From assembly GCF_028502605.1 (NCBI RefSeq), contig NC_079236.1, positions 3,100,001 to 3,164,000 of the forward strand: a stretch of DNA of 64,000 nucleotides, in the 5' to 3' direction. Positions 23,410 through 34,000 of the stretch are shown one piece after another. Source of the DNA: Trichoderma breve (lineage: Eukaryota > Ascomycota > Sordariomycetes > Hypocreales > Hypocreaceae). Position 1 is the first letter of the stretch; every line of letters begins with the position of its first letter. The translations under genes and the position numbers were made by a program. The notes beneath the pieces are model-generated. The model was not told the DNA's origin, ran no database searches, and was given only the letters and a program-made list of their open reading frames with translations.

Positions 23410-26400
23410 ATGGCGCCTGATGATCTTGCTTCCGCCGGCAGGATTAGAAAGGCTCGCTCATTTGTCGGTAAGCAACTCATCCTCTTGGTTGTCCTCAAAA
23501 TGGCTCTGCGTGATTTCTAAGGGTTCTGGGTATGCAGAATTCGCTGCCGCGCTTCAATCCAAGCTTTCGGACTCTCTTGATAAGGAAAACATCGACCTTC
23601 TCCTCGCGGATACTAGCCACCATGTTCAGCTGATTCACAACGCAGCGCCATCGGGCTTGACGGGCCCCTTGCCGCCGAAATTAGCCAAGGATGTTGAACG
23701 ACATGGACGAGATTTGTGGAATCTCTGTGTGAGATTGAAGAGAGAACGAGATACATCTGATTCCATGGATAAAGCCAAGTTGCTCCTTAAAGCAAGGTCG
23801 CTTGCCTTTTCTATGCTGGAGCTGGGTAGAAGTGCGGGCAGAGCCAAGGAGGATACGGGGGCAGAGGTTGCCTACTTGATGAGTCTGTCATTGACGCTCG
23901 GCAAGCATTGCGTGGAAGACTCCGACTTGGATTCAGCTAGATTGGCGCTTCAGAAAACTGCGGAACTGATAGAAAGGCTTAAAGCGGCACCGCTTGACGC
24001 TTCGGACGTTCGGGAGCAGAGTGAGCGGACGAAACTTGACGCAGAATACTTGGCGATGAGAACAGCTCTGGTGAGTACTCGCCCATGGAGTAGCTTGACG
24101 AACCTCAATGTTCTGACAAGTTGGAGAGTCATGGAAAGAGGATAGGCTTGACGTTGCGGAGCACATGTTTGGCAAGATAGATGCCATTCGACCAACGCTG
24201 GACCCAAGGTCTGCTGAGATAATAGCCGATACTTTACAACATATTGGTTTTGATCTTGCCTCGAAAGGAGATCACAGTATGGCGGTCAAGTGGCTGAAAC
24301 GCGCGTACGATATTATCAACCATCAGGCACTGGATCAGCTCTCAAGTAAGGGGCTGGAATTGCGATTAGCCATATGCCAAGGCCTTGTCTGGGGACTCCT
24401 TGATATTGGCTCCCCAGAGTGTGTTCAGGAGGCCAACAGTTTGATCGAATACATCGAGTCTGAGATTGGAGACAAGCCCATTGTATTGCACTGGCGCCTT
24501 GAACTTTTGCAGAAAGCTCCTGGGGAAATTTTCGATATCGACGCCTATTCTAGTATTCTGCATCGGATGGTTCGATCATTCGACTATTCCGATGCTTCTT
24601 TTTACTTTCTTTTGCATCACATCAAATCTCTGAGAGAAAAGAACCATCGGTTGGCCCGCGGGCTATTGGATGAACTTTTGCTACAACACATCATATCTTC
24701 AAAAAACAGCGAATGGATAGGAAAAACTGTTGTCAGGAGGGTCTGGATGAGCACCGTTGATGAAACAAATTCTATTGAAGCTTTGGTAGATCTTCAAAAA
24801 CTCTTAGACAAAGTGAGTGATGCTCTTTCTGAGCCGTTGGAGTGTGATATTGCTGGCGCAGCACATTCAGTAAGTTGACCGCAGCACTTCCGCATCAAGT
24901 TCATATGCTTGTACTAATTGGACAGAAGGTCATATGGAGCAAATTAGATTCTATACTTTTTAACGAAAACTATGAAGCTGCAGAAGCATGGTGCTCAATT
25001 GCCCTGCACCGAATATTCATGAGCAGTGGCGAGGCCAATCTTGGCAAATTCAGCAGAAAACGTGTCATTTGTGCTCTGCGAAGCAACGATACCGAAAAGG
25101 CGCGACAGATTTTACACTCCATGTCAGAGAACTCTAAAAACCACATTCTAACTAGATATTTGGCGTTCAAAGTATCTCTCATTGACTGGGACCATGAGCT
25201 TGGCTCCGAGAGCATCAGGCACCTCAGTAGACTTTCAGACAGTCCACAAGGTCGTGACGTGCTGTACGCCTGTATTAGAGAAGCACAACAAGCGGGTGAC
25301 AAACTGTGTACTCTGACAGCCCTACAGGCCATCACCGAGAGTTGGACGACTGACCAAGAAACTCCAAGCAATCTAACGTCAATACTGCGCTGCTCGATTC
25401 GTCTCATCCATTTGATTGAAGAAAAGGGCAGCGAGAATGAGGCAGGTCCTCAAAGCATCGCGTACGCCGAAGATTTATGCCATATATTCGAGAAAGGTAT
25501 TCAAATCCGACGAGCTCCACCAGATGATTGCTAATGTCATTGACGTAGCTGCCGAGCAGGCGAACCAGCATCCAAAAGATGGCGAGGGAAACACAGTCTT
25601 TACAATACCCGAGTTACACTGGTTCCGAAAAAATGCATACAATATGGGTGTTGCAAAATGCGATACATGGGAGCTCCTTCACATCATCCGGATATTTACA
25701 ACATGTCTAGCCTTTTCGACTTGTTACCCTAAAGATCTGCCTTCATCTGAGGCCACTGATATAGCCATGATGGACTTGCGCTGCCACTTTGTCATTGCTG
25801 CAGCATTAGTCTCGCTGGCAAGGAAAGAGGATAGAGTGGAAGAGCAGTTGCAGTATTACCTCCAAGTTAGACATCACATGGACAAATTCTATGCAATATT
25901 AGAGACTGATACGGATGAAATAATGGATGAAAGTACCGCGGCAGATTTGAATGCAAAACTATCAACACTGTTTGTTTTCGACTTTGAGGCCGCCGTCGTG
26001 CTCAGAGATTGGGATGGCTTGAACGAGATTGTCCGCAAGGCAAAGCCGTGCCGTGACGAGGTAATGTACAAGGCAATGGGAGACTGTGTGCTAAGAAGCA
26101 AAGCTCCGGGGAAAGGTCAGGGATATATGGCTGTCTGTTTAGCCCCTTTATTAGAGATGACGCTAACATTTCGAGGTCCAGCATTGTTTTCAGCCATGCG
26201 TCTCATCATTAATGAGATTTTTGAGCTGGAGGAGTTTGACTACGAAAAACTTGCAAAATACATTCGGTGTATGTTTCAAGCGATTCTGGGGCTGGACGAT
26301 ACCGCGGCTCTTCAGCTTGTGGATCAAGCTATACAAATAGCCCGCGAGGGAAAGGAAGTAAGCCCGTGTTTTCACTTTTTATGAAATATGCATCATAAAT

Positions 26401-26646
26401 GAGTAGCATATAACTAACGTTGTTTGACAGACGGGAAATCAGCTGCCGTCTGCGGAATTGGAGTGGCTCGTTGCCACGAGTTTCAACCACGCCATCGACT
26501 ATTATGCTCGTGGGGAGGAAGAGCCTTGTCACCGCTGGGCACTCAAAGCCATGCATTTGGCCGAGTATATTGATGACGGGGGGTTGTTGCGGGATACACT
26601 GCAGGAGAAATTTGCAAAGTTGCAATTTGATGGAGGGCCAAGGTGA
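23410..26646 (+). CDS. spo22: meiotic TPR-repeat protein SPO22/ZIP4
   Basis: Predicted meiosis protein of the SPO22/ZIP4 family, which links crossover proteins to the synaptonemal complex. Exons: 23410-23467, 23538-24070, 24129-24869, 24926-25496, 25549-26357 and 26431-26646, giving 975 residues in phase. The protein is almost wholly alpha-helical. Typical stretches are KEDRLDVAEHMFGKI, a TPR-like GDHSMAVKWLKRAYDI, LHHIKSLREKNHRLARGLLDEL, IPELHWFRKNAYN and, at the C-terminus, EWLVATSFNHAIDYYARG and CHRWALKAMHLAEY. Two introns are less certain: intron 2 ends at an unusual GAGAG acceptor (24128), chosen because it restores SWKEDRLD, and intron 4 is only 52 nt (25497-25548). The start is the ATG giving MAPDDLASAG; an upstream ATG-like frame at 23402 does not lead into the conserved sequence. 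Expression is expected in sexual development only, which is family knowledge rather than seen here. Confidence 0.88.
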
Positions 26647-27409
26647 GGAGACACGGCGAGATTACCCCCCAACCCCCTTTTCATCTACGGACAGATGTTA
26701 CTCTAATAGTTGAAGACCATTGTAAGACATGGCATTGTGGGCAATGGGATGGAGGCATAAGTAGAGTTGGAATTATCTCTGCTATCGAACACAAACGTCG
26801 ATGCTATGTAAACTATTATATCGTTTGCGTTCTTTCAGGCAAATGTGACATCATAAAATGGAGAGAGTGAGGAAAGGTAACAAAGACAGACGACCCCAAG
26901 AAAATCAAGGGGTGGAGGTAGAAAAAGAAAAGCAAAAAAAAAAAGGCTCAGGTGGTATCTCCTACTCTTGCGTCCGTATTTGACAGCGTTAAAAGACTCA
27001 TGTATAAAAGAAAATGGGGAAAGAAAAAAAAGGACATTTGAAGGAAATTTGGTATATAAGTCTTCACCGGCTAATCCGTGTACAACAAAAAAAAAAAGCA
27101 AAACATAAATAAATAAAAACAAATCGCTAGTTCCATGGGTATGTGTAAGAGTGCTTGGTATCAAATGCCGTTATTCGACCACTTTTTTCCTATTCCAAAC
27201 GATGAGAACAATCCAAGGTCCAAAAAGCGAGCCGTCATGCTCCCCTTATTACCCAACATCAGAGATTACAACAACAGAGAAGGGGAACTGAGAAAAAAAG
27301 TAAAAAAAAAAAAAGAAAGAAAGAAAGCGACCATTGAGTCACCCCAGATTTCGTGTATCATTTCCGAGTTCCCAAAAAATCTCTATCCTCGTCGTCATGG
27401 TCGTCGTCA
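26647..27409. other. convergent intergenic spacer
   Basis: Lies between the 3' ends of SPO22 (plus) and the zinc-cluster gene (minus). It is A-rich on the plus strand with several A9-A12 runs (near 26934, 27087 and 27303), probably the two 3' UTRs. No gene is seen. Confidence 0.5.
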
Positions 27410-29896
27410 TCATATAATGTTCGCAATGCTCAATCTATCTCTACCAGCGGGGCTAGCAGCGGGTCTCGATGGTTCGTTGCCATATTTTGGAACTTCGGCC
27501 GTGTACCGAGGGGCCTCTGAGAGCCGCTGAATGCTAGGGATGCCAGGAGTTGGAGATTCTCTCTTGACCTGAGGCGGAGGGAGGGTTGTCCAGTTGCTGC
27601 TCATCGCATGAGTCGATCCCAGCCCTCGAACTGCCGTCTCTAGTTGAGTCCATCCACCCCACTCCCTGCGCTCCTCTTCACTGAGGCCAGTTCTCATTGC
27701 TGAGCTGAAAAGTGCGTGTCCAAGCCCGCCGGATGGAGCAGCAGCATCTGGCTTGGGAGGGAGGTAATCACGATCATATCCCTCGGTCCAGACCCAAGAT
27801 CTTGATGGTGAAGCATGGAGGTCGGATGAGACGTAAGCCAAAAGCTCCTCATCTCTAGCCAATGAAACCAAAAGGGTGGAAGGGTCCACAGGCGATCGCG
27901 CACTGGAAAAAGCATGAGGCGAAGTTGTTCGAGCTATGCGACTTGAATATTCAGCCCGCTTCACACTCAAGGTGGATGTAAAAAAGGAAAGGTATCTCCC
28001 GCAAGCAGTAGCTACATCGCGCCGCGCGTCAATTGCTGCTAGAGCTCGAATACAGGTAATGGCGTGATCCAAACATCCTGTTAGGAGCAGGAATAAGGCA
28101 CAGCGGAAGATATGAGCTGTCAAAAGAGAGGTGGCTCCATCTGCTGGAGAGCTTGTTCTGTTAAGTAACGATGCCGTCTCTATACCAATGTGCATACAGC
28201 TCTCAATGGCTGCGAGGCGGTTATCAACATCACAGCTGGGGTTTATATTATGGCGGTGAAGAATTAGCCGCGCATGGAATAAATAAGTGAGAGGCGCCAG
28301 GAAGTGAGGTGCCAAAGCCACGGTGCTCACAGGATCACAAGCTGGAGGGAATGTGTTCAGGCATTTTTTGAAATGAGCGTCGAAGCCGGCAAGCTGCGTA
28401 GGCGGTATCGCGGGAGATTCTGTTGCCTTCACAATCGAAGTGTAGGACCTGACGACGTGAATAACAGCCAAGAGAGAGTGAGTCAACGGCTCAGCTCCAC
28501 TGGGGACTCTCATGCCATCATCTTCAATGTATTGGTCATCCACAGCGGCGGGCAGAGCAACGCTGCAGTCGGCATCGTCAATAAGAAACGGATGGCCCAT
28601 CTCGGTGGCCATGACCCTGTCGAGGATATAAATTGCCCACCACGTCCTGCGGCGCATCTCACCTTCCACCACGGGCCATGTTTCCGTATCTAGGTAGAGG
28701 CCAAGGTCTTGCCCAACACGCACTGCATTGCCCAAGAAGCTCCACGCTGCTGATTTCAGATTCATCTCGTTCAGGCAGATGGTAATGAGGATAAGAGCTC
28801 TTGCGTCGTCGAGAGTGTGATGGTTACACCAAGGGTCCATGGCTTTCCGCGCCGACTCTAACAGCTCGGATGGTCGGAAATAGGTGGCGGCTGTTGCAGC
28901 AACTTCGGCGGTAAACAAGCTACCAGTTGCTAAAACAGCAAAGAATAGGCACAAGAACCCAGGCGGTATGCGAGGCGGAGTTGCTCGGTACAAGTCGTCA
29001 ACCAAGGCTTTAAATGTTGGTAAATGAATGATGGGAAACATTGTGTGCGCGGAAGCGTAGTAGGTGGTTAGCAGCTGTTCTGCCACCTGACGGGGAGGCA
29101 ACTCAGGCACGGGTGCATCAAAGGGGGCCGGCGCTGGTAGTCGGTGCTGCGCTGGAGGTTTCCAAATGCCCTTTGAAAAAGTTCGTAGGTTCGTCCTTGC
29201 CAGAGCGAGGTCGGGAACTGGCTGCGGTCTCTTGCGCGGCCTGCTCTCGGACTCGATGGGGGGCGGTAACTGAGAGGATGATCGCTCTCTAGATTCGACG
29301 TCAATGTCCATAGAGCCATCTCTCTCCTGCAACATTCGGCGTAAGTTGTTGTTGTCCCGCTTGACCTTTTCAATCTGCTTCTCCAGATCTTGCACCTGCT
29401 TGATGGAAGACATCCTTCGATTGGTTTCCTTGGTGAACTGGCATTTGACGTTGCGGCTGGAGCATTCGGAACAGCTAGTCGTCTCCGTCGCATCGCACTT
29501 GACTTTCCTCTCCCGGCATGCGTCGCAGCTGGGATCTTTGCGTCGTTGGCGGTAGGCCCTCTTTTGTCCTTGCGCACCGGGAGTTCCCGACAGTTGGGAG
29601 CCACCAGGGCCTTGACTGCTTACCAGGGAGTCGGTAGAGGCAACAGACTCGCGGCCCATGATGGAGGTTGGTGGCATGGGCGTATAAGGCGGAAAGCCTT
29701 GGTTCACGGGGGGCAACGTAGGCATACCAAGGGGCTGAGGTGGTGTCGGGTTTGGTCTTCCTGTCGCATTCAGCATGCTCCCCAGGTACCGCGAAGGAGG
29801 CCGAGGCGACGTTGCGGACGAGACAGATGACGAATCGTACGACCTAGTGGAGGGATTGGGAGATCGCGGATACGGGTTGTGCGACGTTTCTGCCAT
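27410..29896 (-). CDS. Zn2Cys6 fungal-specific transcription factor
   Basis: Uninterrupted 828-codon frame starting at MAETSHNPYP; the frame is open 17 codons further upstream, with an in-frame Met at 29947, but the inner Met has the more typical start of such proteins. The N-terminus is P/S-rich. The zinc cluster has C124, C127, C134, C142, C145 and C152 (CDACRERKVKC then CSECSSRNVKC), preceded by a basic run (KRAYRQRRK). A coiled coil follows (about 165-192, KQVQDLEKQIEKVKRDNNNL), which suggests homodimer binding to inverted or everted CGG half-sites. The fungal_trans middle-homology region covers roughly 285-560 (YYASAHTMFPIIHLPTF, WWAIYILDRVMATEMGHP). The C-terminus is disordered. I cannot name the ortholog or its target pathway. 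About 12 kb without genes lies upstream of it. Confidence 0.9.
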   Translation of the reverse strand: MAETSHNPYPRSPNPSTRSYDSSSVSSATSPRPPSRYLGSMLNATGRPNPTPPQPLGMPTLPPVNQGFPPYTPMPPTSIMGRESVASTDSLVSSQGPGGSQLSGTPGAQGQKRAYRQRRKDPSCDACRERKVKCDATETTSCSECSSRNVKCQFTKETNRRMSSIKQVQDLEKQIEKVKRDNNNLRRMLQERDGSMDIDVESRERSSSQLPPPIESESRPRKRPQPVPDLALARTNLRTFSKGIWKPPAQHRLPAPAPFDAPVPELPPRQVAEQLLTTYYASAHTMFPIIHLPTFKALVDDLYRATPPRIPPGFLCLFFAVLATGSLFTAEVAATAATYFRPSELLESARKAMDPWCNHHTLDDARALILITICLNEMNLKSAAWSFLGNAVRVGQDLGLYLDTETWPVVEGEMRRRTWWAIYILDRVMATEMGHPFLIDDADCSVALPAAVDDQYIEDDGMRVPSGAEPLTHSLLAVIHVVRSYTSIVKATESPAIPPTQLAGFDAHFKKCLNTFPPACDPVSTVALAPHFLAPLTYLFHARLILHRHNINPSCDVDNRLAAIESCMHIGIETASLLNRTSSPADGATSLLTAHIFRCALFLLLTGCLDHAITCIRALAAIDARRDVATACGRYLSFFTSTLSVKRAEYSSRIARTTSPHAFSSARSPVDPSTLLVSLARDEELLAYVSSDLHASPSRSWVWTEGYDRDYLPPKPDAAAPSGGLGHALFSSAMRTGLSEEERREWGGWTQLETAVRGLGSTHAMSSNWTTLPPPQVKRESPTPGIPSIQRLSEAPRYTAEVPKYGNEPSRPAASPAGRDRLSIANII

Positions 29897-32800
29897 GGTT
29901 TCGGTGTATTTTGATCGAGTACACCAATCACCAGCTTGCAGCGTCAACAGATGTGTCGTTGTTGAATCACCGACGTAGAGTTAAATCGGTGTTGCGTTAG
30001 GCAGTTGAGCGACCCAACCGATCGGAGTCTCGGCACTAACGGGATGGACTCGCGGCTTGGGGTGCCGCGTTCGAGAGGATCTGTATTACGCCAGCCTTGG
30101 ACTCCTTCTGGAACCAATGGATCTGCTCTACCGGTTGCGCCGAGTATTGGGGGGAAGAGAGATGGGAAAGTTGGGGAGGTGGAGGGAAAAGAACGGTAGG
30201 CTAAGTAAAGAAACAAGCAAGTGCTTTTTGGAGGGGGAGAATAGCCAACGACGCCTCGCACTATGAGCAGATCTGTACAAGGAGTGCGCCTTGGTCGATT
30301 CTGGTCTCGTGTCGTGTCGTGATACGGGACCAAAGCAAGTCTATATCCAAGTTCAGTTGCGGTGCTGCAGTTGAAATCTCCAGCTCGGAAAACCCACGGC
30401 AGCCCTCCCGTTTAGTGACGCTGTCGCTGGGATCGCAAGCCGGCATCTGGCATGTGCCAATTGGGGTCACGATGGCGATTACGCGGTCTGCGCTCGAACA
30501 AGTGAAACAAGCGGTACTGAGCCGAGCGCCCGGGACCAAGCTTTGCGCGATGCTGAAGATGACGGTGGACGCTGGAGTCTGGGTTCGACCTGCTGGCGAT
30601 TTTAAGTCTGCGACTGCGACAGTGGCTGTGATTGCCGAGATGCAAGCAATGCCGCAGAAGGGAAAGCAGGCCTGGTATGTGAAGGAAGTGCGAGTAGAAA
30701 CAAGGCGGAGGGGTGTGAAGGAGGCGGCGACTTGATGCAGGTATATCGGCCCCAAGCGGGTTACTCTACTGTACAACAACCATGTGTCTGTATCAGTCAA
30801 TGTGCTCATCCGTCATCCGCCGTCGCTCTCCGCCCATTAAAGCAGATTCGGAAATATATCTGGATTGGCAGACGTGGGGCTGGTAAGGCCACACCCTTTA
30901 GAAATTGACCGGCTAGGGCAGTCGAGATCAGCCAAAGCCCGCTAAGGTGTTTCGAGCTCCAGCTGGGCTGCTCGACTAGCCATGGAGCATCGCATTGACT
31001 CCAGGGACGGCAGCACCCCGGTCGTGATCAATCGGGCCTGCTACCGGGTCTCTCTGGTCATATGTCATGCCGCGCCGCGAACCACCACATACGAGCACTT
31101 GTACACTGACTTGCCGTTCCCTGCCCGGCCTCTCTTTGAGCATTGCTATTCTTCGTTTCTTTTCTGGCTGTGCAGTTGGTGACTCAGAATTAGTGTAGCC
31201 ATCCATCGTTGTCCTGTCCTCCGGTCCCAGGAACAAGAGTCGACCTAGGCCCTCTCTTGAGCAGGAATTCGAATCATGTTCTCGGTGAAGATCCGCAGCA
31301 GGAGAAGAAATCAAACTACTAATAGAAACTGGAGAGATAGCTCTGTTTGCAATCTCCAGGCATACCTTGAAACGTCAAGGCCACCCTGAACCCCCGCCAC
31401 CCAAGGCGGCAATAGGCGAACAACAAGTTTGTACGAGCACAACGAGCCACTTGGGATGGTTGACAAACGGCGAGTCCGATCCGACAGACGACTGGGCATG
31501 CAGATGGCAATATTGTAATCTATACGACAGATTCTAGGTGAAATTAACGAACCATAAAACCATGGTAAGGATACCCTCGCGTCTCATCGACAGCAGGCCT
31601 TGTACATACCTCTCTAAGAAAGATGCAGAGCGAAAAGAGGCGTGTTAAGACCATCCACCCACCATTTCCGCCAAGCTTCACACGGCATGTGGCTCCCTCT
31701 GGGGCCGAAGCCGCCTATTTCGGGACATGATGTGCACCAGTGCTCCGTAGACAGGGGGTGGTAAGCTTTTTAGCCATTTTTTTCTTCTCGATGCCGACTG
31801 GCCACCCTAGTCTCCAGAGAAGATTTGCTCTTGGGGAACATGGCCGCACTAGTGAGATATCTGGTTACTGTTCTGTGCCTGGTACGGGGCACACCGCATA
31901 TCCACACGCGTTTGCTTGGACGCTGTCCAGATGCTTGCTCGGCGGACAATCATGTCGCTTGCATGCCGCGTGGCCCGAGGTCCCCTCCAGGAAAATCTGA
32001 TAAAAATGCTCGTACCACTCAGACAGCAATCGCAATACTAGCCGTAAACTTGGGGGCCAGCGCGAGCGAGCAGTGCTCGTACATGGTGGTCCCCGTTAAA
32101 TTGCCGCGATTCATACTCCAGCTTATTTTCTGCCTTGGTGTCGACGGTGCCGTCATTTCAGTGTGGCGGATGTGGAACAAAACTCTCTAGTCAACCTTTG
32201 GCGTCTCTCAACTTCAATGTTCTGGAACATTGGTATTGTACAAGACGACTCTGGTGTGCCCGCATGACGAGTGGGAGATACTGTTAGTGGCAACCCCGCA
32301 AAGTAGTACGGATTCTTCCGCCGTGGTTGTGAGGCATTCGCTCTTACACACAATCCGAACTTTGAACAAACACTTCCGACAAGAACGGAGGATCCCCCTG
32401 TCGTGGCTCGAGCCGGGGCGAGAGTTGAATCCACAGTTAAACCATCCCTCGCCTGGTTAAAAACGGATGGAATAGCGCACTGTGTGGCTCTATGCTAGCT
32501 TGAAGAACTCACCTTCAGAAAGAAGACAAAAGTCGGGGTCCTCGCATGAAATTAGGCTTGCATTTGCCCTACTACTGGCTCTAGCGATCAGGCGCGTGGC
32601 GTCAGAAGCGACCAGGTCACCACTACACTGGCACTCCAGTAGTTGCCGCCAACAGATGGTGGGCGACTCCAGGGACTTGACCAGTTCGAGGACGTTCCCC
32701 GAAACGCCGGCTGTGATCCTGACGGGAGCGATAGAGTAGCAGTAGGAAGCAGACCAGAAGAGAGATGGAATGACGCTGTCCGAATAAGACAACCCTGCAT

Positions 32801-34000
32801 GCTGCCCTTGAAGCAGGCAGAGCGTCTCGAATAAGAGCAGACAGTAGGTACTCGTACCAAGCCCTAAAGCTTATGCGTGTGCATGCAGATGGTGGTTGGT
32901 TCAAACGTGTACAGTCGATGCCACACCGCGCGTGGGCGCCAATCGCACGGATGTATCCGCAGAAGGCGCCGAGAAGTTACGAATCTTGAAAGCCACTGCT
33001 TTCAGGCTGTGGAGTAAACATTCGGTTTGGAGCCGAGGGAGCCGCCGGCTGTAATACGAGTAATGTTGAAAATACTCCGTGCTCCCGTGCGAGTGTACTT
33101 ATCAAATGTACTATACATCCTCCATTCCCCCGTGCTTTATCGTCCTCACTCGTGCGGAAAGATGAACAAGGGTGATGGCCGGCTGTCGGGACTGAAGTAG
33201 CTTTCCGGATTTTCCTGACTGTCGGTCTCCCCTCCTTCTTTCTTTCTGGTACCCTGCATGGGCTTATTTGTCCCTGGCCTCGCTTTGTCTCTGTCTCTCT
33301 CTCTGTGATACTCCTTCTCTTCTCCGTCCAAAGGAATGATTAAGATTTGCAAATCAGAGATGAAGTAAACAAGAGGGTCAAGGGCATGGCTGAGGTCGTT
33401 GAGAATAACCCCGCATCGAGCGGCTGCAGAAGCGGTTTCATGACCTACTGCATAGCATGCTGTGTAACTCTGGAGTAGTGCCCGAGGCGCCAGATTGGAG
33501 GTGAATCCCGGGTGCCGGGTCTTGGTGAGCCGAACAGAACACTTGAATCGAACCTAACCATCGAATTCGGCTTCCGTGGCGGCTCTGCGGCAATGTACTG
33601 TACAACAAACATGAGCGAAACAACTTGTGGCGCAATCCTGGTACAGCAACAGATCGGGAGTCTCCGGAAGATTGCACATTCACTTGTGTTTCGTGCTGCA
33701 AGGAGGTTCTTGCTACCGTACGGAGCACACACTCGTAAAATGGAGTCCCTAGATGAGAGCGGGCTCTGTGGCGACTAGACTGAGCCAATGCTAAGGGAGC
33801 CAGAGCATGGGGCATTTATGGCGAGGGCGGAGAAAAAGGTTAGCATGAAAGATAGCACCAAGATTGATCCGAGAGCTTTCGTTTAGCTCTTTTCCGAAGA
33901 CCGAGAACAGCAACAGATTGCGTGCTCTCGAGTAAGGAGATGCTTTTCAAATCTCACGACATGGCGATTTCAAAACATCTACAACAACTGTCAAGGCCTA
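29897..34000. other. gene desert, part 1 (upstream of the Zn2Cys6 gene)
   Basis: Likely begins with the promoter and leader of the zinc-cluster gene. Two overlapping opposite frames at 30261-30809 (minus, 182 codons) and 30319-30735 (plus, 138 codons) have no recognisable domain and mirror each other, so neither is called. Everything else is short frames. Exact 10-mer GTACTCGTAC at 32848-32857. No tRNA, rRNA or transposon hallmark is found. Confidence 0.45.

Noticed and set aside
30261..30809. Overlapping opposite frames of 182 and 138 codons in the gene desert
   Set aside because: Mirror images of each other, no family resemblance, no splice-linked continuation.
32400..32465. tRNA-like B box (minus strand) near GGATTCAACTC
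   Set aside because: No acceptor stem, anticodon arm or terminator could be folded around it.
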